A stretch of DNA of 49,554 bases, from positions 1 through 49,554 of the forward strand of contig NZ_BCQT01000034.1 in assembly GCF_001552215.1 (NCBI RefSeq), written 5' to 3'. Origin of the DNA: Actinomadura macra NBRC 14102 (lineage in GTDB: Bacteria; Actinomycetota; Actinomycetes; Streptosporangiales; Streptosporangiaceae). Shown here in pieces: positions 1-8,354 of this stretch (the first letter of the stretch is position 1; every line of letters starts with the position of its first letter). Made by a program: the position numbers and the translations under genes. The notes beneath the pieces are model-generated. The model had not been told where the DNA came from, did not search any database, and worked only from the letters and a program-made list of their open reading frames with translations.

Positions 1-9
1 TGATCAAGG

Positions 10-192
10 GTGACCTCAGGTCAGCAGTCCGCGCTGTGGGGGGAACCTCAGATCGTGTCAGCGCTGCCGGGCAGCGGGACCGCGGCGCTGCTCTGCGTCG
101 AGCGCGACCCGGAGGCATGTCACCGCTCGTTGATCGCCCAGCGGCTGACCGAACAACACCACGTCACGATCGAGCACCTGCGCCCGTTGTGA
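10..192 (+). pseudogene. C-terminal fragment of a DUF488 family protein
   Basis: The 60 residues carry the end signature of DUF488 proteins: a hydrophobic strand (AALLCVERDP), then EACHRSLIAQRL and a closing HL motif. DUF488 proteins are usually about 120-180 residues, so only the last third is present. The reading frame has a stop at bases 1-3, so the rest of the gene cannot lie in the same frame immediately upstream. Either a frameshift lies beyond the left edge or this is a decayed remnant. The GTG at base 10 is just the first possible start and has no convincing ribosome-binding site. DUF488 function is not established. Family assignment is fairly sure; the status as a fragment is inferred from a few bases at the edge. 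Confidence 0.55.
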
Positions 193-802
193 CGCGTGAG
201 TCCTCGGGGTAGCGGCAGCTGTGATCACTGACGCCCTGGTCAGCCGGCGAGACTTCTCCCCCCACGTTGCGTGAGAAGCAGTAGACGGCGCGGACGGCTG
301 TCGGGCAGCGGCGGCGTAGCAATGCGTCGCCGCCGCCCCGGCAGCCTGCTGAGCAGGGCGGATACCTCACTGAGAACGACCTCAAGCCGATTCGGCTGAG
401 ACGGACCGCCAACCTAGCCGCCAGACGGATCAGGTTGTGTCTGGCCCTGGCTCCGCCGCAGACTGCGATCAGCCGCCGCCGGTCCGGCGACGGCAGCGTC
501 ACGATCGCGGCGTCTGGCACCACCAGGTTTCGGCGACGCTCGAGCTCTGGGACTTTTAAGTGGTCTGTCTTTTGGGATGCGGTCTTTGTTGGTGATGTCT
601 GGCCGCTGGAAAGATTGAGAGTTTGATTATTGGTTATATTTGTGGACTGGTTGGACTGGCGCTTGTTCAGGTGGCACGGATGTTGGTTATGGTAGCGCTG
701 TTCCCTTTCTCTACCTTCCTGGCGAGTGGCTGAAAGAGAGAGCGGCCCGGATGGATTAGGGGAATCAACTGTGCGTGGGGGCGTGTGGCCGGTACGGGAG
801 GA
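193..802. other. Non-coding stretch with a low-GC patch
   Basis: I see no gene here that I can support. ORFs on both strands across 164-626 have no recognisable domain and no clear ribosome-binding site. Bases of about 545-690 are clearly poorer in GC than the rest of the window, with runs such as TTTGATTATTGGTTATATTTG. That suggests a promoter region or the edge of an acquired segment. It lies between the DUF488 fragment and the 3' end of the minus-strand membrane-protein gene. Confidence 0.4.
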
Positions 803-2056
803 TCAGGTTCGCTTGGAGGCGGATCGACGTCCTGTCGGTCGCTTCTGCTCCTGCCTCTGGCGCTCGATGGCGGCGTGCAGGCGGTCGCGTGCCTCGGTGC
901 GTGACACGGTCGGCAGGGGATTGGGCAGGCAGTCTGCGAGCGCGGGCGGTGCGTCGACCAGACCCTCGTCGTCGATCGTGACCTGATCGCCCGTCCAGCC
1001 GCCGAGAATGATCGCTGAGACCCCACCGGGGTGCCGAGTGAGGAGCTCCTCGATCCGGTCCGTCTCGTCCTCGCAGTCGGCCACCAGGAGGAGGCGCCGT
1101 GCGTGTGTGATGCCGGTGTTGTGGCGGATGGCCAGTTCTGTTTCGAGGTACGCCAGGGCGGCGTCGAGATTTCCGGGGATGAAGAGCCCGGCAGCGGACT
1201 CGTCGAGGAGTTCGTCCTCGTCGAGTCCGAACAGGGTCGTGGCATCCGCCCGTGGAATCACTGTGAGAGAGGTGTCGCCGTGCTCGTTGAGTGCTGCCAG
1301 TGCCAGTAGCCGCGCGGTGGCGATGGCGCCAGGGCCCGAGAGCCCCAACGCCGGACTCGCGAAAGGGTCGAGGGTGGAGCGGTACGTCAGGGGAGGGGCC
1401 TGTTCGTCGGGTGTGGTGCCCCCTGAGGGAAGTGGGGAGGTGCGCATCCCTACGGCTGCGGCGGCAAGACGGTGTCTGAATGGATAGCAGAAGGCCGCTG
1501 CGACCGGAAGAAGGAGACTCAACAGCAGAATCGGCTGTAGCGAGCGGGACCGCGGCTGATCCGCATCGGCTTGCTCGTGGCCAGGCGTAGGCGTAGGCGT
1601 AGGCGTAGGCGTGGGGGTCGTCTCGAGCGCCGGCGACGGGGCGGTGCTGGTGGGGTCCGAAGGTGCGACTGGTCGCATCTTTCGCTTACCTCGTGACGTG
1701 GACACCGGAGCCCGATTCTTTGGTTTCGGCGCTTGCTTCCTCTCCGGTCGACCAGCCCGCCAGGCGGAGCCTGGTCCGTGGCCGCGCGACTTCTTTCCGG
1801 ACTTCTCATACATTGCCAGCCATGTCTCCCTACACATACGTGCGGTGTACCAGTCGGTGATGCTTGCTGGATGGCGGCAGATGATGGGTATGGACCGCCG
1901 CGGCTCCGGGTCGGCCAGCGGGGACGCGCCCGCTGGGGCGGCGGCGCCGAAGGAGATGGCGCCGGCCACCGCCGTACAACCCAGGACTCCGCACGCGCAC
2001 CGGAGGAGGTCGCCGATCATGCTGGCGAGTCTGGGATCTGCCAGGAAACGGTTCAT
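803..2056 (-). CDS. Membrane protein related to the middle part of LysM/BTAD-type proteins
   Basis: About 417 residues from the ATG at 2056, which follows a GGGGCGAAG stretch; a TTG at 2107 would add 17 residues. The N-terminus (about residues 10-45) is hydrophobic and signal/TM-like. A basic, Pro-rich stretch follows, then a Pro-Thr linker (about 147-158) and a second membrane segment (about 173-193, LLLSLLLPVAAAF). The C-terminal half (GPGAIATARLLALAAL, then VIPRADATTLFG, and later a LLLVADCEDE strand) resembles the region between the membrane part and the transcriptional-activator domain in large actinobacterial LysM/BTAD proteins. No DNA-binding or BTAD domain is present here, so this is a stand-alone version. 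The role is unknown. The Excalibur-domain gene lies just upstream on the same strand. Confidence 0.6.
   Translation of the reverse strand: MNRFLADPRLASMIGDLLRCACGVLGCTAVAGAISFGAAAPAGASPLADPEPRRSIPIICRHPASITDWYTARMCRETWLAMYEKSGKKSRGHGPGSAWRAGRPERKQAPKPKNRAPVSTSRGKRKMRPVAPSDPTSTAPSPALETTPTPTPTPTPTPGHEQADADQPRSRSLQPILLLSLLLPVAAAFCYPFRHRLAAAAVGMRTSPLPSGGTTPDEQAPPLTYRSTLDPFASPALGLSGPGAIATARLLALAALNEHGDTSLTVIPRADATTLFGLDEDELLDESAAGLFIPGNLDAALAYLETELAIRHNTGITHARRLLLVADCEDETDRIEELLTRHPGGVSAIILGGWTGDQVTIDDEGLVDAPPALADCLPNPLPTVSRTEARDRLHAAIERQRQEQKRPTGRRSASKRT
1583..1612 (-). repeat. Hexanucleotide tandem repeat coding for a Pro-Thr linker
   Basis: Five copies of AGGCGT on the plus strand (ACGCCT on the coding strand) encode alternating Thr-Pro. 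The unit is a multiple of three, so copy-number change would lengthen or shorten the linker without shifting the frame. Confidence 0.85.
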
Positions 2057-2152
2057 CTTCGCCCCGGGGATCGCGTTGGTCACCGTCAGAATGCCGATCG
2101 TAGTCAATTTGGCTACGTAGCGTTGAACATTGGTGACAGTTGATCTGTGCGA

Positions 2153-2611
2153 TCACTCGCACCCGACTCCGTCGCCGTCCCGGTCGAGATGGGGTGCGTA
2201 GCCCGGGTCGTCCTGGTGTATGGGGGCTTTGCCTGCGGCGCGGGCGGCCGCGCAGTTCCGATAGTAGACGGGCTCCTGCGCGGGCGGCTTACAGACTTGT
2301 CGCTTGGTGGGACGTGGCTTTGGCTTGCGGGCCACCACTGGGCGCTTCGTCCTTCTAGAAGGACGAGTGATGGCCTTCGAGGGGAGGGGCGTTGTCCCGG
2401 CATCGGTCTCGCTCGGTGTTGCCTGCTTGGCTGCCGTGCTCGGAGAGGCCGAGTCGGAGGAGGACGTGGTCGCGGAGTCTCCGGTGTCCAGGATGGCGAA
2501 GCAGCCTCCGAGAATCAGGAGGCAGAGGACGAGGCCGCACCCGCAGCCCGCGAGATTTCGTCCGGCGTTCGACTTCGAGCCTCGCGGGGATGGAGAGCCT
2601 GATGCATACAT
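2153..2611 (-). CDS. Membrane-anchored Excalibur calcium-binding domain protein
   Basis: 152 residues from the ATG at 2611, chosen because GGGAGG sits 7 bases upstream; a longer reading frame to 2782 lacks such a site. Residues about 22-40 form a Cys/Leu-rich membrane segment (CGCGLVLCLLILGGCF). A Ser/Thr-rich linker and a basic Pro/Lys stretch follow. The last 37 residues (116-152) match the Excalibur domain, starting YYRNCAAARAAG and ending DRDGDGVGCE, with its paired Cys and the DxDxDG calcium-binding loop. The domain probably faces outside the membrane. Excalibur domains occur on surface proteins and nucleases, and no nuclease domain is present here. Family call sure; role unknown. Confidence 0.8.
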   Translation of the reverse strand: MYASGSPSPRGSKSNAGRNLAGCGCGLVLCLLILGGCFAILDTGDSATTSSSDSASPSTAAKQATPSETDAGTTPLPSKAITRPSRRTKRPVVARKPKPRPTKRQVCKPPAQEPVYYRNCAAARAAGKAPIHQDDPGYAPHLDRDGDGVGCE

Positions 2612-2948
2612 GTGCGCCTCCCAACACGGTTTAGGGAGAAGACGCGCAAATTCGTGAAACGGGTTACGTTTGGTGATTCCGGGGTGCGGGTGGTGCTGGA
2701 TTCCTGTGGAACGAGTAATGCTGGGAGAGATCTGCGGTCGGTGTCGCAGCAGGTCAGACGGTTCTGAATGAAACAGATCCACTCGGCGCAGGTGCTGAGG
2801 TGTGGCGGTTTAGTGATGCCAACTGAGTTGGATCTCGACGCCTTCGATCCTTTGGACGGGCAAGGCTGCCTGGGGATCACCCTGTGCAAGGTGACCAGGC
2901 ACGATCGCGTGCTGCCCTACTGTGCGCCGTCTCTACCTCATGCGCGCA
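2612..2948. other. Intergenic stretch upstream of the Excalibur gene
   Basis: It contains the ribosome-binding site of the Excalibur-domain gene and presumably its promoter. Short ORFs on both strands show no recognisable domain. I see no further feature. Confidence 0.4.
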
Positions 2949-3074
2949 CCCGCGGCCGTAGATCGTCGGTTTCGCCGCCCCGAAGCGGTTCGCGACCGCC
3001 TCCATGAACAGTTGCTCGTACCCGACCTCGGTCAGCAGGAACGGTGTCGCGTCGAGAATGGGCAGGTCACGAGT
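2949..3074 (-). pseudogene. Remnant of a TetR-family regulator (HTH region only)
   Basis: On the minus strand about 42 residues preserve the N-terminal HTH of a TetR regulator: ILDAT, then LLTEVGYEQLFMEAVA, then the recognition-helix segment AKPTIYGRG, which matches the common pattern VGKPTIYRRW. The frame then runs into unrelated sequence. No ligand-binding domain is recognisable downstream, and several normally conserved positions are altered (NRF for RRA, YGRG for YRRW). The upstream coding sequence also changes frame near 3079. It is therefore a decayed gene rather than a short functional one. A 13-base palindrome typical of a TetR operator lies about 100 bases upstream of the remnant. 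Confidence 0.6.
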
Positions 3075-3172
3075 TTTGTCACACGGGCGCCCCATGGCCG
3101 GCGGCCTGTCCGGTTCGCCGGCTTGCGAGCCACTCGATGTGCTTGCCACGCCGACCGCCCACTTTCGCTACG

Positions 3173-3185
3173 TTGCGTAACGCAA
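3173..3185. promoter_or_regulatory. Candidate TetR-type operator
   Basis: TTGCGTAACGCAA is a perfect inverted repeat (TTGCGT, central A, ACGCAA). It lies in the 5' region of the decayed TetR gene, where such regulators normally bind to control themselves and a divergent gene. The assignment rests on position and symmetry. Confidence 0.45.
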
Positions 3186-3189
3186 ATGA

Positions 3190-3643
3190 TTCGGGTCGGC
3201 GGAAGGGCAAACCGGGCCCGCCTTCTGGATCAACCTCGATCGAGGAAGCCGGCTCTACGCGCCTACGGTCGAGGTGCGGGACTGTGGACATCTAGTGAGG
3301 GTGGCCGTGCAGGCTGACGGCGGCCTTCTCCTAGTTGATCATTTTCCGGCTGTACAACCCTGCGCCGTGAGTTGTGGGTGGTCTAGCGGACGATGGCCTG
3401 GCGGGCCGTGTGGGTGGAGGGCGGCGAGGGGCGGGCCTCTTCACGGTGTCTTGTTGAAGGATTCGGTGCTGGCGTCGTCCGTGCCGCGTGACCGGTCGCG
3501 CCTCACTCGGCGCGGGCGACGGTTGGGTTGGCCGCGTGGCGGTGCGTGCCGTTGGCTGCCGGTGAGGGGGCTGCTGTGGGCGTCGTCGGTGACATCGGCT
3601 GCCTGGGCGCCGGGGCGAGTGGGGAGCGTGCGTTCGGGGGATG
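3190..3643. other. Stretch without a recognisable gene
   Basis: Between the candidate operator and the unknown gene ending at 3644, no ORF on either strand has a known domain or a good start. If a gene once ran divergently from the TetR remnant, I cannot identify it. Confidence 0.35.
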
Positions 3644-4597
3644 TCAGGCGGCTCTGGGGAGTGGGATGTCGGCGGGGGAGCTCAGGATGTCGCGGATGCT
3701 CAGGGGGAGAGCGTCGCCCCAGAGCCAGTCGTTGACGGTTCCGTCGAAATCGTGGGGTGGGTGGACGGACAGTAGGCGTGCGGTGATGGGGGTCAGACGC
3801 GCTTCGAAAATGATCGGTGGTGAGAGGTGTTCGCGCCGGCTGGAGCCCCAGAATTCGTTGAAGTCGCCTTGGGTGAGGCGGCGAACGGCGCTGATCGTGC
3901 GTGTGCGGGAGACGGGGCCGGTGGCCAGCCAGGACCAGTGGTCGGTCAGGAGATGGCGCGCGGTGGTGCGCAGGACGTTGAGGGCGGCCAGGTCATGGGG
4001 GCAGGCGACGTCGGTGATCTGGAGTTCGGGCAGGCCGAATCGGCGGAGGCCGTGCGTGCGGAGGCGGACACAGGAGCAGCCGTTGACGCCTTCGGGGTCG
4101 CGGTCGGGGTCGGCGGCCGTACAGCGGCCGTTGGCGCGGAACGGGGGGAGGGCGTCGCCGAGCCAGTTGTCGGCCAGCACGAAGCTCGTCCGTTCGGCGG
4201 TGGGCTGCGGTAGGACATCGCCGATGATGAGGTCGGCGACGACGCCGTCGGTGGCGGCGGCGATGGCATAGGCGGCGGCGCGGGCGACCTGGACGCCCCG
4301 TGGCTGGTCGGTGATCGGAGCGGTCGAGGTGACAACGGCGAACTGCGTCGCGCTGCCGAAGGCCTGTTGGTCTCGCCGCTGGCCGGGATGGACCGCCTTG
4401 ATCTGCGCTGGGTCCCAGCGGAGGTCGCCGAGGTCCTCGCGGCGGAGGTCCAGCGGGGGTGAGCCGAGCCGTCCGGTGATGTGAGGCTCGAAGGCGTGGG
4501 GGCCTCTCAGAAGCGCTGCGAGGTCGTGCGGGATGTGATCGGCGGCTACGGCGAACCTGGACGTCGTCGTCGAGGGGACGGGAAAGGTGACGGTCAT
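3644..4597 (-). CDS. Protein of unknown function, downstream of an SPFH gene
   Basis: 317 residues from the ATG at 4597, preceded by GGAAGGAA. I do not recognise the family. No signal peptide or membrane segment is evident. The middle has an Ala-rich helix (RAAAYAIAAATDGVVADLIIGDVLP), then a Cys-containing stretch (NGRC, later NGCSCVRLRTHGL) and a C-terminal half rich in Trp and His (LLTDHWSWLATG, FNEFWGSSRREHL, VNDWLWGDALPL). Coding bias is good throughout. It lies 86 bases downstream of the SPFH gene on the same strand, so the two may form an operon. The Cys residues could bind a metal, but no standard motif is complete. Confidence 0.65.
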   Translation of the reverse strand: MTVTFPVPSTTTSRFAVAADHIPHDLAALLRGPHAFEPHITGRLGSPPLDLRREDLGDLRWDPAQIKAVHPGQRRDQQAFGSATQFAVVTSTAPITDQPRGVQVARAAAYAIAAATDGVVADLIIGDVLPQPTAERTSFVLADNWLGDALPPFRANGRCTAADPDRDPEGVNGCSCVRLRTHGLRRFGLPELQITDVACPHDLAALNVLRTTARHLLTDHWSWLATGPVSRTRTISAVRRLTQGDFNEFWGSSRREHLSPPIIFEARLTPITARLLSVHPPHDFDGTVNDWLWGDALPLSIRDILSSPADIPLPRAA

Positions 4598-4683
4598 TGC
4601 GTGTTCCTTCCGTGACGGGGCGCAACAAACAGCATGCGACCCCGCCATCGCGGAAGGAAGGCGAACGGCCTCCTGTGGATAAC

Positions 4684-5334
4684 TCAGTCGGCACGCGGGT
4701 CCAGGATGATGCGGGTCCCGGGTTCGGCCGCGACCTGGAGGGTGCGCAGCCGCAGGAGCGTCGGGTGCTCTTCGAGGACGCGTGCGGCGTTGGCGAGCGT
4801 CCGCAGTGAAGCGGCCTCAGCGCGGGCGCGCTCAAGGTCCGCGCGGCCGCGCTCACGGGCGAGGATCGTGTCCTGGGTCGCGCGGCGGAGTTCACCGGGG
4901 AGCATGAGATCGCGGGCGCGGGTCTCAGTGACGGTGACACCGACCGTGGACGTGCGTTCGGAGACGGGCGCGGCAAGGTCGGAGAGGCGCGCGCGGTCGG
5001 CGAGCAGTTCGTCGAAGGTCGTGGCGGCCACCGCTTCCCTGATCGCCTCCTGGACGGCCCCGTGCAGGACGGCCTGCGCCGACTCCGCGCCGGTGGTGAA
5101 CCGTACCGGGTCGGTGACCGACCAGGTGACCGCCACGCTGACGCGGAGGGAGAGCCCGTCCCTGGTGATGAGCTCCTGGCCGGAGACGATGAGCACGCGC
5201 GGCCGCATCTCGACCGGCACCAGAGCGGCGTGCTTGGCCCGGTAGCGGTGCCTTCCCGGCTCCAGGACGCGGTCGAGCCGGCCGTTGACGAACAGCAGGA
5301 CGCGCTGCCACTCCATCACGGTCACTGTTGCCAT
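4684..5334 (-). CDS. SPFH / band-7 domain protein
   Basis: 216 residues from the ATG at 5334, with GGAGGTGAGG directly upstream; a longer frame to 5484 is not needed. The sequence follows the SPFH fold: an initial strand (VTVMEWQRVLLFVNGRL), the turn LEPGRHRYR, then VLIVSGQELITRDGLSLRVSVAVTWSVTDP, typical of the band-7 core, and a helix (AVQEAIREAVAATTFDELLADRARL). An Ala/Arg/Glu-rich helical stretch (about 160-190) can form the usual coiled coil. There is no N-terminal membrane segment, so this is a soluble or peripheral type, unlike stomatin or HflK/C. SPFH proteins assemble rings or cages on membranes. The partner is probably the unknown gene downstream. Confidence 0.85.
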   Translation of the reverse strand: MATVTVMEWQRVLLFVNGRLDRVLEPGRHRYRAKHAALVPVEMRPRVLIVSGQELITRDGLSLRVSVAVTWSVTDPVRFTTGAESAQAVLHGAVQEAIREAVAATTFDELLADRARLSDLAAPVSERTSTVGVTVTETRARDLMLPGELRRATQDTILARERGRADLERARAEAASLRTLANAARVLEEHPTLLRLRTLQVAAEPGTRIILDPRAD

Positions 5335-5723
5335 GCCCTCACCTCCGGAGGGGCGGTCCTCGCCGGGGACGGGGAGCACGGCGGGGGCGTCCCCGGTCAT
5401 CGCCGGGAGCCCGCAGGGCCGTGCGATCGTCTTGCCGGAGAGGGCCGCTGACGAGGAGTCGAACCTCGGGGCCGGAGCCACCAAAGTCGGATGCCGCCGA
5501 TGTGCAGGACGCCGACCGGCGATGCCGGGGCGCTGCCGCGTGACTTCCGCGAGATCAACGGTAGGGCGGCTCGGTCTGTGGCCGCCAACGGTTTTCGGTC
5601 GTGCGGTGCCGTGGTGGTTGGAGGCCCGGGGTGGCGGAGTTGTTGGGGGAGCGTGTTGGCATGGCGTGATGCTCGCGGTAACCCTGTGGACAGTGCGGGT
5701 GGGGGAGTGGCAAGACTGAAGCC
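5335..5723. other. Divergent intergenic region between SPFH and GNAT genes
   Basis: This region must carry promoters for the minus-strand SPFH gene and the plus-strand acetyltransferase gene. It is GC-rich. No ORF with a known domain, no strong palindrome and no clear promoter was found by eye. Confidence 0.35.
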
Positions 5724-6203
5724 ATGAAGATCAAAGGCGAGCGAGTCGTTCTGCGTGCGGTGACCGAGGAGGACGTCGAAGTCCTGCGGGAAATCGTCCG
5801 GGAGCCGGAGGTTGCGGCGTGGTGGGCGCCGCCTGAGGATTTCGACGGGATGCTTGCGATCGTCTTGGCAGACGGGTCCGTGGTGGGCGCGATCCAGTAC
5901 GACGAGGAACTGGACGAGGACTACCGGCACGCGAGCATCGATGTCTTCCTCGGTGCACGTCACCAGGGTGGTGGGCTCGGGACGGACGCCGTACGGACGC
6001 TGGCACGGTGGCTGGTCCAAGAACGGGGGCATCATCGGATCACCGTCGACCCCGCGGCCGCCAACACCGCGGCGATCCGGTGCTACGGGAAGGTCGGATT
6101 CAAACCCGTCGGGACGATGCGCGAGTACGAGCGCGACCCGACCTCGGGTCGGTGGCGGGACGGCTTGCTCATGGATCTTCTTGCCCGGGAGTTGGTCGGT
6201 TGA
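5724..6203 (+). CDS. GNAT acetyltransferase, AAC(6')/RimJ-like
   Basis: 159 residues. The N-terminus (GERVVLRAVTEEDVEVLREIV) is the typical first strand and helix of RimJ/AAC(6')-type GNATs. The acetyl-CoA loop is RHQGGGLGTDAV at residues 79-90, fitting R/QxxGxG/A. The C-terminal part (ITVDPAAANTAAIRCYGKVGFKPVG) gives the conserved Asn and the aromatic residues of motif B. It resembles aminoglycoside 6'-N-acetyltransferases of the short AAC(6') group, but the substrate cannot be assigned from sequence alone. It would use acetyl-CoA to acetylate an amine in the cytoplasm. It stands alone on the plus strand. Confidence 0.85.
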   Translation: MKIKGERVVLRAVTEEDVEVLREIVREPEVAAWWAPPEDFDGMLAIVLADGSVVGAIQYDEELDEDYRHASIDVFLGARHQGGGLGTDAVRTLARWLVQERGHHRITVDPAAANTAAIRCYGKVGFKPVGTMREYERDPTSGRWRDGLLMDLLARELVG

Positions 6204-6464
6204 TCCACGGGGCGCCCAGCGCCAGGTGGGCCGCCGGTGCGGGCCGTCCGTGATCTCGCTTGGTGCCCTGCTGACGGCCCTTCTGGGGGGCCTGTCCAGG
6301 TCCGACACGCCGTTGACCATGGAAAAGACCAGCTTCGGCCGAATTCGCGGGGATTCGCGCGGCATCGACTGCGTAATCGGGGGGAATGTGTACGTTGGGT
6401 AGATCAATACAGCTGTGAGCTGCGGGGACGGTCCCGCCGCCCAGCTCGGAACAGGAGGTCCTCC

Positions 6465-6677
6465 GTGACCCGAACGCTGTCGAGGGGCACCCGCGTCACC
6501 GGTGCCGAACGTACTCGGCTCGCCGCGGAACTCGCCCCGCGCTATGCGGCCGGCGAGAGCATCCGCGATCTGGCCGCAGAGACGGGCCGCTCGTACGGAT
6601 TCATCTACAACGTCCTGAAGGAAGCGGGAGTTCCGCTGCGCGGGCGGGGTGGCAACACCCGCCGCAAGAAGGACTGA
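6465..6677 (+). CDS. Small helix-turn-helix protein
   Basis: 70 residues from the GTG at 6465, with AGGAGG at 6453-6458. The start follows from that site; the frame is open further upstream but has no other good site. A basic N-terminus (TRTLSRGTRV) leads into LAAELAPRYAAGESIRDLAAETGRSYGFIYNVLKEAGVPLRGRGG. This is an HTH of the resolvase/MerR-like type with recognition helix SYGFIYNVLKE and a basic tail. Proteins of this size and pattern are widespread and conserved in actinomycetes, and they probably bind DNA. The direct target is unknown. Upstream, at 6385-6420, lies an AT-richer stretch (TACGTTGGGTAGATC) that may be its promoter. Confidence 0.8.
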   Translation: MTRTLSRGTRVTGAERTRLAAELAPRYAAGESIRDLAAETGRSYGFIYNVLKEAGVPLRGRGGNTRRKKD

Positions 6678-6718
6678 CCCGCTCCCCGAGAGAAAGAGAA
6701 GCAAGCGCATGACCGGAC

Positions 6719-6742
6719 GTCCCCCTCGCCCCCCGGGGGGAC
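6719..6742. terminator. Candidate hairpin between convergent genes
   Basis: GTCCCC and GGGGAC flank a C/G run between the ends of the small HTH gene (plus) and the DUF2786 gene (minus). No T-run follows. It could act as a bidirectional terminator. Confidence 0.3.
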
Positions 6743-6750
6743 CCCGTGCC

Positions 6751-8085
6751 CTACGAGCGGCGGAAGGCTTCGGTGACCTCGGAGCGTCCGTTCAGGCTGG
6801 CGAGGTCGGCGGCTGCACGTCCCGCGACCCAGCCCTCGTAGTTGGAGACCGAACCCGCCCGGCTCTTGGCCAGGTTCGGAAACATCTTGTCGACGGCCAG
6901 TTCGACGGCCTGGTCGCGCGCGGCCAGCACGGGAAGCAGATCCTTCCCTTCCGCGCCCGCGGCCGCCTGTTTCGTCGCCTCAGAGGCCACATCACGCAGC
7001 CGCTCCCCGATGCGGGCCGCGTAGGCGTTGAGGAACGCGTGACGGAACGAACGGGTTCGAGACCGTCCGTGTGCGTCCCGCTTGGGACCCGCGTGGACCA
7101 TCGCGGCGGTCGCCTGTACGAGCAGTGAGGTAAACAGCATCTCCACTGCGGCCAGATCGGCGGGAAACCCCAGCACAGTCGAGAACCCCAGCTCCCTATG
7201 CCAGACCGCACGGCATCGGTTTGCGTCTGCCACGACGGTCAGGAGGACGGCCTTGGGTGTGTCGTACGGATTGTCCACCGCGATACGCCGTCCGGCGGGC
7301 CCGCCCAGGTCGCCGGTTTCCGCGGCAAGCAGAGCGTGGTCAATGCTGTGGCGCGCTATGAGTTCCTGAGCGCGCGCGCTCAGCGCCTCCGCCTCCTCCG
7401 GGAACTCCGTCGACTCCGCCTTGGCCAATAGTGCCCGAACCTTCGCCAGCATCCGCTGGTCGACCTCGCGGACGCGGTTGTGAGAAGGGGTCTCTCTACA
7501 AGGCGTCCCAGGTGGTGAGCCGATCTTCGCTAGCCGGGGCAGACCCTCCAGTAGGTGGACGAGTTCGACGCTGCAGGCGACGAGGTCCGCACGGTCCACG
7601 CCCTCGCGGTCACACCATTCGTATGGATGGTCGGCATCGTGCGCCCACCAGACCTCCGCGCCGAGGACGGCGAGCTGCTCGCGCCACTGGTCGCTGACCG
7701 TCGCGGCGGCATAGGTCCGCATTTCGGCGGCGATCGCGTCAATGGCGAGGCGGCCGTGCCTCGCCGTGTGGCGACGACCCGTGAACCGCACCACGTCGGC
7801 GGGTTGCCAGCCCCGTTCCCAGGCCAGGGTGACCGAACGCCTAAGGCGGGCGGCCAAGCAGCGGTCGGCGGTGCGTGCCCAGTCCGGTACGTCCGGGCGC
7901 CCGGACAGGACGGCCACGCAGTGGCGGAACGTGGGCTCATCGTTGAGTGAGAGTGCTCGCACGGCCTCGGCCGTCAGCGCTCCGGCCTCTTCTGTGAAGG
8001 AGGGCGTGGCGACCGTGGGGTCCGCCGCGTCTCCCGACCGTGGCCGCCACCACGCCTTCCGCACCCGAAACTCCCGTCGTCCCAT
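6751..8085 (-). CDS. DUF2786 domain protein
   Basis: 444 residues, started at the ATG at 8085 (MGRREFRVRKAWW). Residues of about 207-250 are the DUF2786 signature: LAKVRALLAKAESTEFPEEAEALSARAQELIARHSID. Downstream comes the conserved region after DUF2786 with NPYDTPKAVLL, VVADANRCRAVW, then LFTSLLVQATAAM and RSFRHAFLNAYAARIGERLR. The N-terminal 200 residues contain RHTARHGRLAIDAIAAEMR and are shared with actinobacterial members. DUF2786 proteins are common in phages and actinomycetes; their function is not established. It is soluble and basic. The overlapping ORFs on the plus strand are shadows. Confidence 0.85.
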   Translation of the reverse strand: MGRREFRVRKAWWRPRSGDAADPTVATPSFTEEAGALTAEAVRALSLNDEPTFRHCVAVLSGRPDVPDWARTADRCLAARLRRSVTLAWERGWQPADVVRFTGRRHTARHGRLAIDAIAAEMRTYAAATVSDQWREQLAVLGAEVWWAHDADHPYEWCDREGVDRADLVACSVELVHLLEGLPRLAKIGSPPGTPCRETPSHNRVREVDQRMLAKVRALLAKAESTEFPEEAEALSARAQELIARHSIDHALLAAETGDLGGPAGRRIAVDNPYDTPKAVLLTVVADANRCRAVWHRELGFSTVLGFPADLAAVEMLFTSLLVQATAAMVHAGPKRDAHGRSRTRSFRHAFLNAYAARIGERLRDVASEATKQAAAGAEGKDLLPVLAARDQAVELAVDKMFPNLAKSRAGSVSNYEGWVAGRAAADLASLNGRSEVTEAFRRS

Positions 8086-8354
8086 GGCTCCGTAACCTGG
8101 CCAGGACGATCCTGCCACGCACAGGTCCGGCGCCGGGCGAGGACCGGCGCCGGGACTCGGGATTCACTTGATGGGCAGCTGTCCAGCTGTAGGCGGATGC
8201 GCCAGATATGTTCGGCTTTGCCTACCTAGATTGCTGCTCGGCAGTGTGCTTTCTGTGTCCGTTGGGATAGGGAGTGCTGGCCACGGCTGCGAGGAGAGGG
8301 AGAAACCCCCGACCAGGCCGGGCTGCCGGTCGACGGAGACCTCCTGCTGCGGTT

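Noticed and set aside
164..523. 119-codon minus-strand ORF
   Set aside because: No domain, no ribosome-binding site, and it overlaps the DUF488 fragment.
614..625. GAGAGTTTGAT, like the 5' end of 16S rRNA
   Set aside because: Only about ten bases match; the following sequence is not rRNA. Coincidence.
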